A DNA stretch of 64,000 nucleotides from JAVBMP01 sp031552315. Lineage in GTDB: Bacteria; Desulfobacterota; Desulfovibrionia; Desulfovibrionales; Desulfovibrionaceae. A program made the position numbers and the translations under genes. This document shows, one piece after another, positions 15,720-24,091 of the stretch (positions within the stretch are counted from its first letter, which is position 1; the number at the start of each line of letters is the position of its first letter). A model generated the notes under the pieces. It had not been told where the DNA came from, made no database searches, and worked only from the letters and a program-made list of their open reading frames with translations. The stretch is taken from NCBI GenBank assembly GCA_031552315.1, contig JAVBMP010000031.1, forward strand, positions 1-64,000, read 5' to 3'.

Positions 15720-18700
15720 CAGTCCCCGCCTTTGCGGCGGCTGGTGGTAAGGCCCTTGCGGCGCCCGGTGGCCCGCCCGATGGCCCGTCCGGCGGTTCGC
15801 CCGGCACCCGGCTTGCCCTTGCCTTGCCTGTCGCTGTTTTGGTTGGCGCTGTTTTGTCCGTCCCGATTTTGCCCGCCGCTGTTTTGTTTGCCGCCCCGGT
15901 CATCTTCCCGCTTTTGGCCGTTTTTACGCCCTTGCTTGTTGGGGCGGCCCTGTTCGGCATCCCGGCCCCGGCCCGCGCCGTTTTTTTCCGGCCAGCCGCT
16001 TCCGCCAGTTTCGCCGCCTTCGCCTGTCCGCCCGCCCCGGCGTTTGCCGGAACCGCCTTCGGGCGCCCGCGCGGCCTGTCTGGCAGGGCCGGCACCCTCC
16101 GCAAGGGCAAAGGTGAGTTCGCGCTGTTCCACATTTACAGAAGCCAGCGTCAGGGCCAGGCGCTGGCCAAAACGCCAGCTTTTGCCGCTTAGCTGGCCGA
16201 AAAGTTCATTCCTTTCCTGATCAAAAACATAATAATCCTGCGGGAGGGAATCCACCCGCACCATGCCCTCGGCGGCCAGGCCTTCCAGCTCCACAAAAAT
16301 GCCATAATCTGTCAGGCCGGAAACCAGGCCGGAGAACGCCTCGCCGATTTTGTCGCGCAAGTACAGGGCGGCGCACAGCTCGTCCATTTCCCGTTCGGCC
16401 TCCACGGCCTTGCGTTCATTGGCGTTCACGCTTTCGGCCTCTTCTTGCAAAACGGCGTAGTCCGGGCCGGGGTTGCGGGCCAGGGCGGCCTTAAGAGAAC
16501 GGTGTACCAATAAATCCGCGTAACGGCGTATGGGCGAGGTGAAGTGGCAATAGCATTCCGACGCCAGGCCGAAATGCCCTTCCGGTTCCGGGCTGTAGCG
16601 GGCCTGCATCATGGCGCGGAGTAGCAGGCGGCTTATAAGGAAGGCCTCTGGGCTTTCCCGCGTGAAGGCCAGAATTTTTTGCAGTTGGGCCGGTTCCGGC
16701 TCGGCGGGCAATTCCTGCAAGCGTTCCGCGAAATTGCGCCCAAAGCTGGTGTTGGCAAGGTTTTTCAAAAAATTTTCCAGCTTTTCCGGGGCCGGGGCAG
16801 GGTGGACGCGGTAAAGCAGGTTGTAGGCGCGGTCGCGCAAATAGCGGGCCACCGCCTCATTGGCCGCCACCATGAAGGCTTCGATCAGGCGGTGGGAAAA
16901 CAGGCGCTGGCGCAGGCCAAGGGCCATGATGCGCCCTTCGGAATCAACCTTTATGTCGGCTTCCGGCAGTTCAAAATCAAGGTTGCCCTCTTTATTGCGC
17001 CGCTCTATGCACAGGCGGGCCAAGGCCGCCGCCCGTTCCAGCATGGCCTTGTGAGTCCCGGCCACGGGGGGCGCAGCGTCCGGCTGTCCGGGTTCCGGCT
17101 GCCCGGCTTCCGCCTCTGCCGCGCCTTGCCCGGCTATGCCCAGCAGGGCCTCTACGCCTTCATAGGTAAGGCGGCCCCGGCTTTCAATCACGGCGGGGTA
17201 AAAATCCGCGCGGCCCGCTACCCCGGCGGCGGAAAAATCCATTTCCGCCACCATTACCAGACGGGGCACGCCCTCGTTAAGGCTGCATAAACCGTTGGAA
17301 AGCGCGGGCGGCAACATTGGTTCCACCGAAGCCGGGAAGTAATAGGAATTGCCTCTGGCCCTGGCTTCCGCATCCAGCGCCCCTCCGGGCCGCACGTAGT
17401 GGCTTACGTCCGCTATGGCCACATGCAGGGTAAAGCCCCCGCCCGTACCCGCGCCCGTTCCCCCTGTTCCCCATGTTTCCACTGTTCCGCCAGTTTTTGA
17501 GGGCGCAACGTGAATGGCGTCGTCAAAGTCCCGCGCGTCCGCCCCGTCAATGGTCACAAAAGGCAAGTGGCGCAAATCACGCCGCCCGGCGGCCAATTCC
17601 GCTTCCAGTTCCGCCGCTGAAGGGTTGGCGGGCAGCAGGGCGGCTTCCGCCAGGGCCTCTGCGGGAAATTCCGTGGCTATGCCGTAAGTGGCCTTCATCA
17701 GCCTTTCCTGCATTTGCAGGCCGTCGCCCGCGCCAAGGTTGGCGCTGGCCCGCAAGCGCAGATAGCCGGGCCGGGCCTCGCCGGGAAGGGCTTCCGGCGG
17801 CAATTCGGTTTGCGCCAGCAGCAAGTGGCCGGGTTGCACCGCCGGGGAACCGGGCGGCAGGGTGGAAGCGTCCACCATGAAAATAAAGCCGAAACGTCCG
17901 TCCAGCGGGCGGGCCAACCAGTCTGAACCGCCATTCCGCGTTGGCCCTTCCCCGGCGGGGGCAGGCGCGCCAAGGGCGGAAAAGCCGCTGTAGTCGCCGT
18001 AATCTTGCGGGCCGGGCTGGTGCAGCGCCCGCACGGGCAGTTCCTTAACCCCGCGTTCAAGCACCCGGATGATGCGGCCTTCCGGGTTTTTGCCCCGGCT
18101 GTCCGGCAACAGCGCGGCCAGCACCCGGTCGCCGGGCCAGGCCCCGCCCAGATTGTTGGGGTGAACGTAAATATCGCGGGCAAGCCGGGCAGCGGGGCGG
18201 CTTGCCGGTTTGCCGGACGGCCCGGTGGCGGCCGTTTTTCCGGCCTGATTTTTGGCGGCAGCCTGCCCTTTGTGCCCGCCTGGCAAATGTTCGCCAGATA
18301 AATGTCCTTCAGACAAATGTCCGCCAGATGAATGTCCGCCAGACGAATGCCAGCCGAGTGCGTTATCCGGCACAATAAAGCCCATGCCGCCGCGCGGAAT
18401 TGTCAACTTGCCGCTAATTTGCCGCAAACCTTCCGGCAAGGCATAGCGCCGCCCTTTGCCTGCCCCGCGCAAACGCAGCAGCTGGCCGCGTTCTTCCAGC
18501 AGGGCCAAAAAATCTTCCAGCCGCCGGGCGTGCTTGCGGCCAAGGCCCAGGGGCCGCAGCAGGTCTTCAAGCCCCAGGGGGGCGGGGTGGTTGCGGGGGT
18601 GCCCGGCACCGCGCAAAATATCCAGCACGGCCTCTTCCAGCGCGGCCATGGTGTAGTCCGCCAAAAAGGGCTTGCGGCTTTTTTCCATCCGCGCCTCGTG

Positions 18701-18847
18701 CAGTTGTTTTTCCGCCGCGCGTTCGGTCTGTCTGATTTTTTTTGCCATATGTTCAAGGGTGCGCCGGGTTGCGCGGCGCGGCGGCTTTGGGGGGGTGTTC
18801 AGGGACGGGGTTTGTCGTAAATGCTGCATTGCGCCGTCAAAATTCAT
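15719..18847 (-). CDS. rnr: Ribonuclease R (RNB family 3'-5' exoribonuclease)
   Basis: RNase R degrades structured RNA processively from the 3' end. The protein has an N-terminal winged-helix and cold-shock region (GKLTIPRGGMGFIVPDN), the RNB catalytic core with IDGADARDFDDAIHV (metal-binding Asp cluster), HFTSPIRRYADLLVHR, and an S1 domain (GLVSGLTDYGIFVELEGLA), then a Gly/Arg/Lys-rich tail. About 1040 residues is longer than the usual 750-820. The extra length is a His-Ser-Gly repeat near 18290-18345, low-complexity loops and the basic tail. The start is uncertain: ATGs at 18868, 18847, 18832 and 18748 are in frame and none has a good ribosome site. murJ follows with a one-base overlap. Confidence 0.92.
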   Translation of the reverse strand: MNFDGAMQHLRQTPSLNTPPKPPRRATRRTLEHMAKKIRQTERAAEKQLHEARMEKSRKPFLADYTMAALEEAVLDILRGAGHPRNHPAPLGLEDLLRPLGLGRKHARRLEDFLALLEERGQLLRLRGAGKGRRYALPEGLRQISGKLTIPRGGMGFIVPDNALGWHSSGGHSSGGHLSEGHLSGEHLPGGHKGQAAAKNQAGKTAATGPSGKPASRPAARLARDIYVHPNNLGGAWPGDRVLAALLPDSRGKNPEGRIIRVLERGVKELPVRALHQPGPQDYGDYSGFSALGAPAPAGEGPTRNGGSDWLARPLDGRFGFIFMVDASTLPPGSPAVQPGHLLLAQTELPPEALPGEARPGYLRLRASANLGAGDGLQMQERLMKATYGIATEFPAEALAEAALLPANPSAAELEAELAAGRRDLRHLPFVTIDGADARDFDDAIHVAPSKTGGTVETWGTGGTGAGTGGGFTLHVAIADVSHYVRPGGALDAEARARGNSYYFPASVEPMLPPALSNGLCSLNEGVPRLVMVAEMDFSAAGVAGRADFYPAVIESRGRLTYEGVEALLGIAGQGAAEAEAGQPEPGQPDAAPPVAGTHKAMLERAAALARLCIERRNKEGNLDFELPEADIKVDSEGRIMALGLRQRLFSHRLIEAFMVAANEAVARYLRDRAYNLLYRVHPAPAPEKLENFLKNLANTSFGRNFAERLQELPAEPEPAQLQKILAFTRESPEAFLISRLLLRAMMQARYSPEPEGHFGLASECYCHFTSPIRRYADLLVHRSLKAALARNPGPDYAVLQEEAESVNANERKAVEAEREMDELCAALYLRDKIGEAFSGLVSGLTDYGIFVELEGLAAEGMVRVDSLPQDYYVFDQERNELFGQLSGKSWRFGQRLALTLASVNVEQRELTFALAEGAGPARQAARAPEGGSGKRRGGRTGEGGETGGSGWPEKNGAGRGRDAEQGRPNKQGRKNGQKREDDRGGKQNSGGQNRDGQNSANQNSDRQGKGKPGAGRTAGRAIGRATGRRKGLTTSRRKGGD

Positions 18848-18995
18848 TCTTTTGGCACTGTTTAACATGGGGCACAAGCAAGGTCAACGCGCGCTTTTTT
18901 GCAGCAACTCACGCCTGAAATCAGAGGTTGCGCGGCAAACGCTATCAGGTTAAAAGAAGGCCTTGTAAAGAATTATTCATTATCAGGAGTTCACC

Positions 18996-20318
18996 ATGCC
19001 CCAAACCTGCGACACCTTACTGCTTGCGCCGCTTATCGTCACCCAGAACGATGCGCGGGAAATTATTTCCAACGGGGCAATCGCCATTGGGGGCGGCAAA
19101 ATTTTGGGAATAGGCCCGCGCGCGGAAACAGAAGCCGCCTTTCAGGCCGCTGAACGCCTTGAAATGGCGGATTCTTTGCTTATGCCCGGCCTTGTGAACG
19201 CGCATACCCACGCCAGCATGACCCTGCTGCGCGGCTACGCCGATGACCTGCCCCTGATGGAATGGTTGCAGGAACATATTTTCCCGGCGGAAGGGCACCT
19301 TGCGCACCGCATGGTTTACGTGGGCGCCATGCTGGCCTGCGCGGAAATGATGCGCACCGGCACCACGGATTTTTATGACATGTATCTTTTGGAAAGCGCG
19401 GTGCTGGAGGCAGTGGATAAAGCCGGGATGCGCGCCATTTGCGGCGAGGTGATTTTTGCCTTCCCTTCCGTGGCCTACAAGGACGTGCCTTCCGCCTTCG
19501 CCCTTTACCGGGAACAGGCCCAGGGCTTGAAGGGGCATGACCGCCTGCGCCTTGGGGTTTCACCCCATGCGGTTTACACCACTAACCGGGAAATTCTTGA
19601 AGGTTGCCGCGACCTGGCGGAAGAACTGGATTTGCCCCTGTTCATCCACCTGGCGGAAACCCGGCAGGAAACGGAAGATTGCCTTGCCATGCACGGGGTA
19701 AGGCCGGTGGAACTTTGCCGCCTTGCCGGAATTTTGGGGCCAAAAACCACCATTCACCACGGAATTGACCTGAACTGGGCGGAACAGGATTTGCTGGCGC
19801 AATGCAACGTAAAAATGTCGCACAACCCCAAAAGCAACATGAAGCTTGCTTCCGGCGTGGCCCCGGTGCCGGAACTGCTGCAAAAAGGCGTATGCGTTGG
19901 GCTGGGCACAGATGGCGCGGCCAGCAACAACAGCCTGAACATGTTTGCGGAAATGAGCGTGGCCGCGCTTTTGCACAAGGTGCACACCATGGACCCCACC
20001 ACCCTGCCCGCGCAAACCGTGCTGGACATGGCCACCCGCAACGGGGCCAGGGCCCTGCACCAGACGGATTCCGGCGCGTTGGAAACTGGCGCCCCGGCGG
20101 ATATAATCGCCCTTGACCTGCAAGCCCCCGGCCTTACCCCCATGCACAACCCGGTATCCCACCTGGTTTATGCCGCCAGCGGGCATGAAGTGCGCCTGAA
20201 CATGGTTGCCGGGCGTGTGCTTTACAAAGACGGCAAATACCTTACCCTGAACCTGGCGGATTTGCGGCAGGAAGCGCAGGAAATTGCCGACCACTTGCGC
20301 AAATTGTGCACGGCATGA
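18996..20318 (+). CDS. mtaD: Amidohydrolase, 5-methylthioadenosine/S-adenosylhomocysteine deaminase type
   Basis: The 440-residue protein is a cytosolic metal-dependent deaminase of the MtaD/TrzA group. Visible are PGLVNAHTHASMTLLRG (first metal His pair and specificity loop), ADDLPLMEWLQEHIFP (family signature), HLAETRQE (metal His and catalytic Glu), IHHGI, and the late TDGAASNNSLNMFAEM (metal Asp). This combination fits MTA/SAH deaminases that salvage methylthioadenosine; other amidohydrolases of the group (guanine, chlorohydrolase) are less likely. CAGGAG lies before the ATG. It is divergent from rnr. Confidence 0.9.
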   Translation: MPQTCDTLLLAPLIVTQNDAREIISNGAIAIGGGKILGIGPRAETEAAFQAAERLEMADSLLMPGLVNAHTHASMTLLRGYADDLPLMEWLQEHIFPAEGHLAHRMVYVGAMLACAEMMRTGTTDFYDMYLLESAVLEAVDKAGMRAICGEVIFAFPSVAYKDVPSAFALYREQAQGLKGHDRLRLGVSPHAVYTTNREILEGCRDLAEELDLPLFIHLAETRQETEDCLAMHGVRPVELCRLAGILGPKTTIHHGIDLNWAEQDLLAQCNVKMSHNPKSNMKLASGVAPVPELLQKGVCVGLGTDGAASNNSLNMFAEMSVAALLHKVHTMDPTTLPAQTVLDMATRNGARALHQTDSGALETGAPADIIALDLQAPGLTPMHNPVSHLVYAASGHEVRLNMVAGRVLYKDGKYLTLNLADLRQEAQEIADHLRKLCTA

Positions 20319-20365
20319 ACCTTGCATCAAATTCCAGACAGCAAAATTACATTTAAGGCGAGCAA

Positions 20366-23068
20366 ATGATAAAACTAAGCACCTTGAAAGAAAGAAACCC
20401 CCGCGTTGAAGACCATTTGATGCGCGCCAAGGGTTACGCTTTATGGCTGGCCTGGGATGGGCAGCCAAACAGCGTGCTGCTTAGAAGCCTTGAGGATTGC
20501 GGCGGTTGCTGCGTGCTGGAGCTGGAAAACCAGGCCTTGTGGTTCTTTTTTGGGCATGAGGCCTTTTTGGCTGCCGCCCGCCTTTGTTCCTGGGCAAAAT
20601 TCAACCCGCTGCCGGTTTCCATTGCCTTTTTCAACAGCACCCTGGTCTATTCAAACCGCAGTGAACTGCATCTGGAACTGCCCAATGAAATTTGGGCGAT
20701 GGAACTGCCGGTGCCCGCGTCCTTCCAGATGTGGATGCACAGCGACCTTTACAGCAGCGCCCTGGCCGTGCCCGGCATTACCTTGCAGGAACAGACCCCG
20801 CCCCCCGGCCTTGCCGGGCAGTGGAAGCTTATGCAGGCCGATTCCCGCCTGCCTTATGAAAATACCATGGGCTGGTACGGCATAATCCACCCTTTGGGCA
20901 ACCAGCTTGACAAGGCCTTTCAAAACGGCTGGCGGGCCTTTTTCAGCGTGCTGGAACCCATGTTGCAACGCAACAAATGCCGTTATACCCTGCATGAAAC
21001 CTTTTTGCTTTTCCCGCTGGATTCCCTGCGCCATTTGAAGGCCTTTTGCCTTGACTTCATGGGCCTGGTGCAAAAGGTAAAAAGCGATGAAAGCACAGAC
21101 AACTACTGGCCTTGCAACGTTGCCATAGTGGAACGCAAGGGCCTTAACTTCAATAATGAATTGCCGCAAAAAATAGGGCTGGACTGGGAACAGCTTATGC
21201 CAGACTACCCGCATATGTCCATGCGCAGCGCCACCTTGCTGGGGCGGGCGTTTACGGCCCACGCGGTGCGCTTTGGCATGGGCGGCGACACGCCGGAAAC
21301 CTGGTGCAACATTACCCGGCTGGATGAGGAACGCAAAGAGCATGTAGGTTCCTTGCCCCTTCTGGCCCCCAGCACCCTTATGCTGGGCAAGCTGGAACAC
21401 TGCTTTTATTGCGGGCAGCGCAGCCACGCCAGCGCCCAGTGCCCGTCTCGCCAGCTGGATTCCAGAGACCCGGTGGTGTGGAACCAGGTTGCCGCGCTTG
21501 ATTTTACCGCCATGCGCTCCGGGGTGGCCAGCATAGACAAAACCCTTACGGAAAGCCCCGGCAAACTTTTTTCCTTGCTGGATGAATCCAGTCAGGCCGG
21601 GGTGCTGTGCCGGGCCATTTTTGACATAATGGGTTCAGTCCAGTACCGTTCCATAAACCAGATATGGCGCACCAGGGGCAAGGAATTTCCGCGCACGCCC
21701 GCCGACCTTATGCCGGAAGACGACAGCAGCCTGTGGCCCATGCTGAAGCGCCTGCCCAATGTGGAAACAAGTTCCCTGAACAAGGAATTGCAGGCCTATA
21801 CCCTGCGCTACCCGCGAGACTTCAAGGGCTTTTCCCTGCTGGGCTTTGTGGCTATGGAAAATGGCGACATCCCCAAGGCCCTGAATTATTGGAAGGAAGC
21901 GGAAATGCTTAGCCCGGCGGGCATTCCGCAGGCCTGGCACCAATTTTTGCAGGCCCGCCTGCATGAAGTGCTTTCCAACTACAGCCACGCCTGGACAATT
22001 TACAGCCAAATGGCCTCACAGTACCAAAAATGGCTGGAATTGCAGTACCGCGCCATTGTCTGCCGCATAAAAAGCGGTTTTGCGGATAAAGAAGTGCCAA
22101 ACCTGGTGCGCCTTGTCGGCAAAGACCCGCACTTTTTCAACAAAGCCCTGCTTGACCCGGAACTGGAACGCGGCCAGGTGCAAATTCTTTCCGGCCTTTA
22201 CCCCACCTGGCAAAGCGCCGGGGCAAGGGCGGCGGCGGCCCTTGATGATGTGCGCACCATGGATGGGGAACTGGGCACCTGGTTCACCGCCGACCACCTG
22301 TTCTACAAAAAGGCCAAAGACCGCATAGCCCGGCTGCTCAGCATGTCCGGGGTGCACAACTATGTGCCCTTCATGGCCGTAATAAGCGGCAGCGCCCAGC
22401 TGGAAAAAGACTTGCTGGTGTGCATAAGCAATGAAGGCAAGGCCTTTCGCGCCATTTTGCAATCTTATGCCGAGCGCTTGAAAATAATTCAGGAAGATGC
22501 CGCCTGGTTTCCCTTTCCCAAAGTCATGCAGGATTTTAAAAAGAACTTTAATGCCTGCGCCGCCAGCCTGAACTGGGGATTGGGCATAAACCTGCATATT
22601 TCAGAAAACTTCAAAAAAGCGCAAATGCTGATTGAGGCGGAAAAAAAGCGGCTGGAGAAAATGGAATCCAAACTCAAGATGCTGCGCCTGGTGCGTGACT
22701 GCACCCTGTTTTCTCTGGTCATGGCAAAGACATTTCTTTGGATTGAAATTATCGGCATACTGCTGATCATAGCCGGGCTGCCCCTGCTAAGCTTTTACGG
22801 AGAAAGCACCAAGGCCTCGTGGGCCGCCGCCCTTGCGGCGCAACAAAGCTTGCAGTTCCAAAAGGTTGCCATTCTGGCCCTTAGCCTTTTTGCCTTTGGC
22901 GTGTCCGCCCTTAGCACCCTGGTGCGCTTTGACAAAATACGCGCCAAAATTTTCGCCAAGGCCAAAGCCAAAGAGGCCGCCCTGGCAAAAGAACGCCAAA
23001 TGCAAAGAGAAAAGGCCAAAATAAAGGCCGCGCAAACCGTCACCCGCAAGCCACCCGCAAAAAAATAG
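20366..23068 (+). CDS. Large orphan protein with CCHC zinc knuckle, TPR-like region and C-terminal membrane anchor
   Basis: I do not recognise the family as a whole. The 900-residue protein has an uncharacterised N-terminal region (1-340) and a perfect zinc-knuckle pattern CFYCGQRSHASAQC at 346-359 (C-x2-C-x4-H-x4-C). A helical TPR-like part follows (about 470-620, for example FKGFSLLGFVAMENGDIPKA). A charged coiled coil (about 750-775) precedes two membrane helices near 782-812 and 833-856, and a Lys/Ala-rich cytosolic tail ends the protein. There is no signal peptide, so most of it should be cytosolic and attached to the inner membrane by the C terminus. It is 47 bases downstream of the deaminase gene on the same strand. 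Confidence 0.75.
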   Translation: MIKLSTLKERNPRVEDHLMRAKGYALWLAWDGQPNSVLLRSLEDCGGCCVLELENQALWFFFGHEAFLAAARLCSWAKFNPLPVSIAFFNSTLVYSNRSELHLELPNEIWAMELPVPASFQMWMHSDLYSSALAVPGITLQEQTPPPGLAGQWKLMQADSRLPYENTMGWYGIIHPLGNQLDKAFQNGWRAFFSVLEPMLQRNKCRYTLHETFLLFPLDSLRHLKAFCLDFMGLVQKVKSDESTDNYWPCNVAIVERKGLNFNNELPQKIGLDWEQLMPDYPHMSMRSATLLGRAFTAHAVRFGMGGDTPETWCNITRLDEERKEHVGSLPLLAPSTLMLGKLEHCFYCGQRSHASAQCPSRQLDSRDPVVWNQVAALDFTAMRSGVASIDKTLTESPGKLFSLLDESSQAGVLCRAIFDIMGSVQYRSINQIWRTRGKEFPRTPADLMPEDDSSLWPMLKRLPNVETSSLNKELQAYTLRYPRDFKGFSLLGFVAMENGDIPKALNYWKEAEMLSPAGIPQAWHQFLQARLHEVLSNYSHAWTIYSQMASQYQKWLELQYRAIVCRIKSGFADKEVPNLVRLVGKDPHFFNKALLDPELERGQVQILSGLYPTWQSAGARAAAALDDVRTMDGELGTWFTADHLFYKKAKDRIARLLSMSGVHNYVPFMAVISGSAQLEKDLLVCISNEGKAFRAILQSYAERLKIIQEDAAWFPFPKVMQDFKKNFNACAASLNWGLGINLHISENFKKAQMLIEAEKKRLEKMESKLKMLRLVRDCTLFSLVMAKTFLWIEIIGILLIIAGLPLLSFYGESTKASWAAALAAQQSLQFQKVAILALSLFAFGVSALSTLVRFDKIRAKIFAKAKAKEAALAKERQMQREKAKIKAAQTVTRKPPAKK

Positions 23069-23172
23069 GCCGTAAAAAATCTGATTGCGCAACGTAGATT
23101 GCATCAAGTCCGTTTTTAAGCACCCGCAATAGCCAAGCTGACCCTGAACAGCAACAGGCGGCTGGCGAACGC

Positions 23173-23559
23173 CTATTCATCCAACTTTGAACAGAATGCC
23201 CTGTTTTCAGCCACCGCGATACGGCGCACCAGTTCATCCGCCAGCATTCGGGCGGGAAGGCGGCGAAGCGCCGCTTCTGTTTCCCAATGTTCAGCCGCCT
23301 CGGCACCAGTCTCGTAACGTGCCTCGTGTGGCGGGGAAAAAGCAAAAACAGGGCCGCTTCCAGTCAATATCCATTCGGGGTTGGCGTGTTTATGCCACAT
23401 AAGAATTACCAGCCAGCTTGATGGAATTTTCCCGCGCTTTTCCGCGTCAGACACAGATTCCCGCGTGACACCAAGCAGGGCTGCGAGCTCTGCTTGTGTC
23501 TGGTTGCCGGTAATGAGTTTTATACGCTCCATCTGTTTGTTGAAGACTTGATTTCCCAT
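23173..23559 (-). CDS. CI-repressor-like helix-turn-helix protein
   Basis: The N-terminal 70 residues match phage CI-type repressor DNA-binding domains: GNQTQAELAALLGVTRESVS, DAEKRGKIPSSWLVIL and HANPEWILTGSGPVF, where the family has NPDWILTG. The C-terminal part (70-128) is charged and helical and lacks the LexA-like peptidase residues of full-length repressors. It faces a second HTH gene across a 61-bp region with a perfect palindrome. Confidence 0.85.
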   Translation of the reverse strand: MGNQVFNKQMERIKLITGNQTQAELAALLGVTRESVSDAEKRGKIPSSWLVILMWHKHANPEWILTGSGPVFAFSPPHEARYETGAEAAEHWETEAALRRLPARMLADELVRRIAVAENRAFCSKLDE

Positions 23560-23604
23560 TTAACCCCCATTGGCCTTTAGCGTACACCGTGGCCTGCTAT
23601 TGAT

Positions 23605-23616
23605 AGTCAATTGACT
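23605..23616. promoter_or_regulatory. Palindromic operator candidate between divergent regulators
   Basis: AGTCAATTGACT is a perfect 12-bp palindrome midway between the two divergent HTH genes. It overlaps TTGACT/TTGATA sequences that could serve as -35 elements, so binding would control both genes. Confidence 0.45.
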
Positions 23617-23662
23617 TACAATGGTAGGTCGTTTTTGTAAAGAAGCGTTGTATGTGGAAAGG

Positions 23663-23926
23663 ATGAAAAAGAAATATGATGAAGATAAGTTGGCCAAGAC
23701 CTTTATGCCCGCCATAATCCGGCGTTACCGCAACGCGGCCGGGTTATCACAGCAGGAGCTGGCAGACCAGGTTGGTATTTCTAAAAGCTATATTTCATCG
23801 TTGGAACTTGGGTATCGGGCGCCGAGTTTGAATCTGCTGGTGAAAATCGCCCAGACATTGGGAATAAAGCCAGGCAAGCTGGTCGATGAAATGGTGGAAG
23901 ACGCGGAAAAAGCCGGCGGTGATTAA
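23663..23926 (+). CDS. XRE-family transcriptional regulator
   Basis: The 87-residue protein has one helix-turn-helix (AGLSQQELADQVGISKSYIS, then SLELGYRAPSLNLLVKIAQT) and a short acidic C terminus. ATG 23663 is chosen because GGAAAGG lies just before it; an ATG at 23621 in the same frame would add 14 residues but has no ribosome site and would sit next to the palindrome. It is divergent from the CI-like gene and ends at a strong bidirectional hairpin shared with mnmE. Confidence 0.85.
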   Translation: MKKKYDEDKLAKTFMPAIIRRYRNAAGLSQQELADQVGISKSYISSLELGYRAPSLNLLVKIAQTLGIKPGKLVDEMVEDAEKAGGD

Positions 23927-24024
23927 ACGTGTTGTGTTGAAAGGCTTGTTTGACAATAAGCCCTGCGCCGTGTTTATTCTCGCAGTTTCTTTCCTTAAAG
24001 GGCGTTGTTGAGCCTGTCAGGTAA

Positions 24025-24064
24025 TTCGCCCTGATTTTTGCCTTTTGGCAAAAATCAGGGCGAA
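24025..24064. terminator. Bidirectional hairpin between the XRE gene and mnmE
   Basis: TTCGCCCTGATTTTTGCC is followed by TTTT and its exact complement, an 18-bp perfect stem. The A/T run inside the stem gives U-rich ends in both directions, as needed for two converging genes. Confidence 0.75.
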
Positions 24065-24091
24065 CAGCGCCTTGGGGGCGGTGAATAAGGC

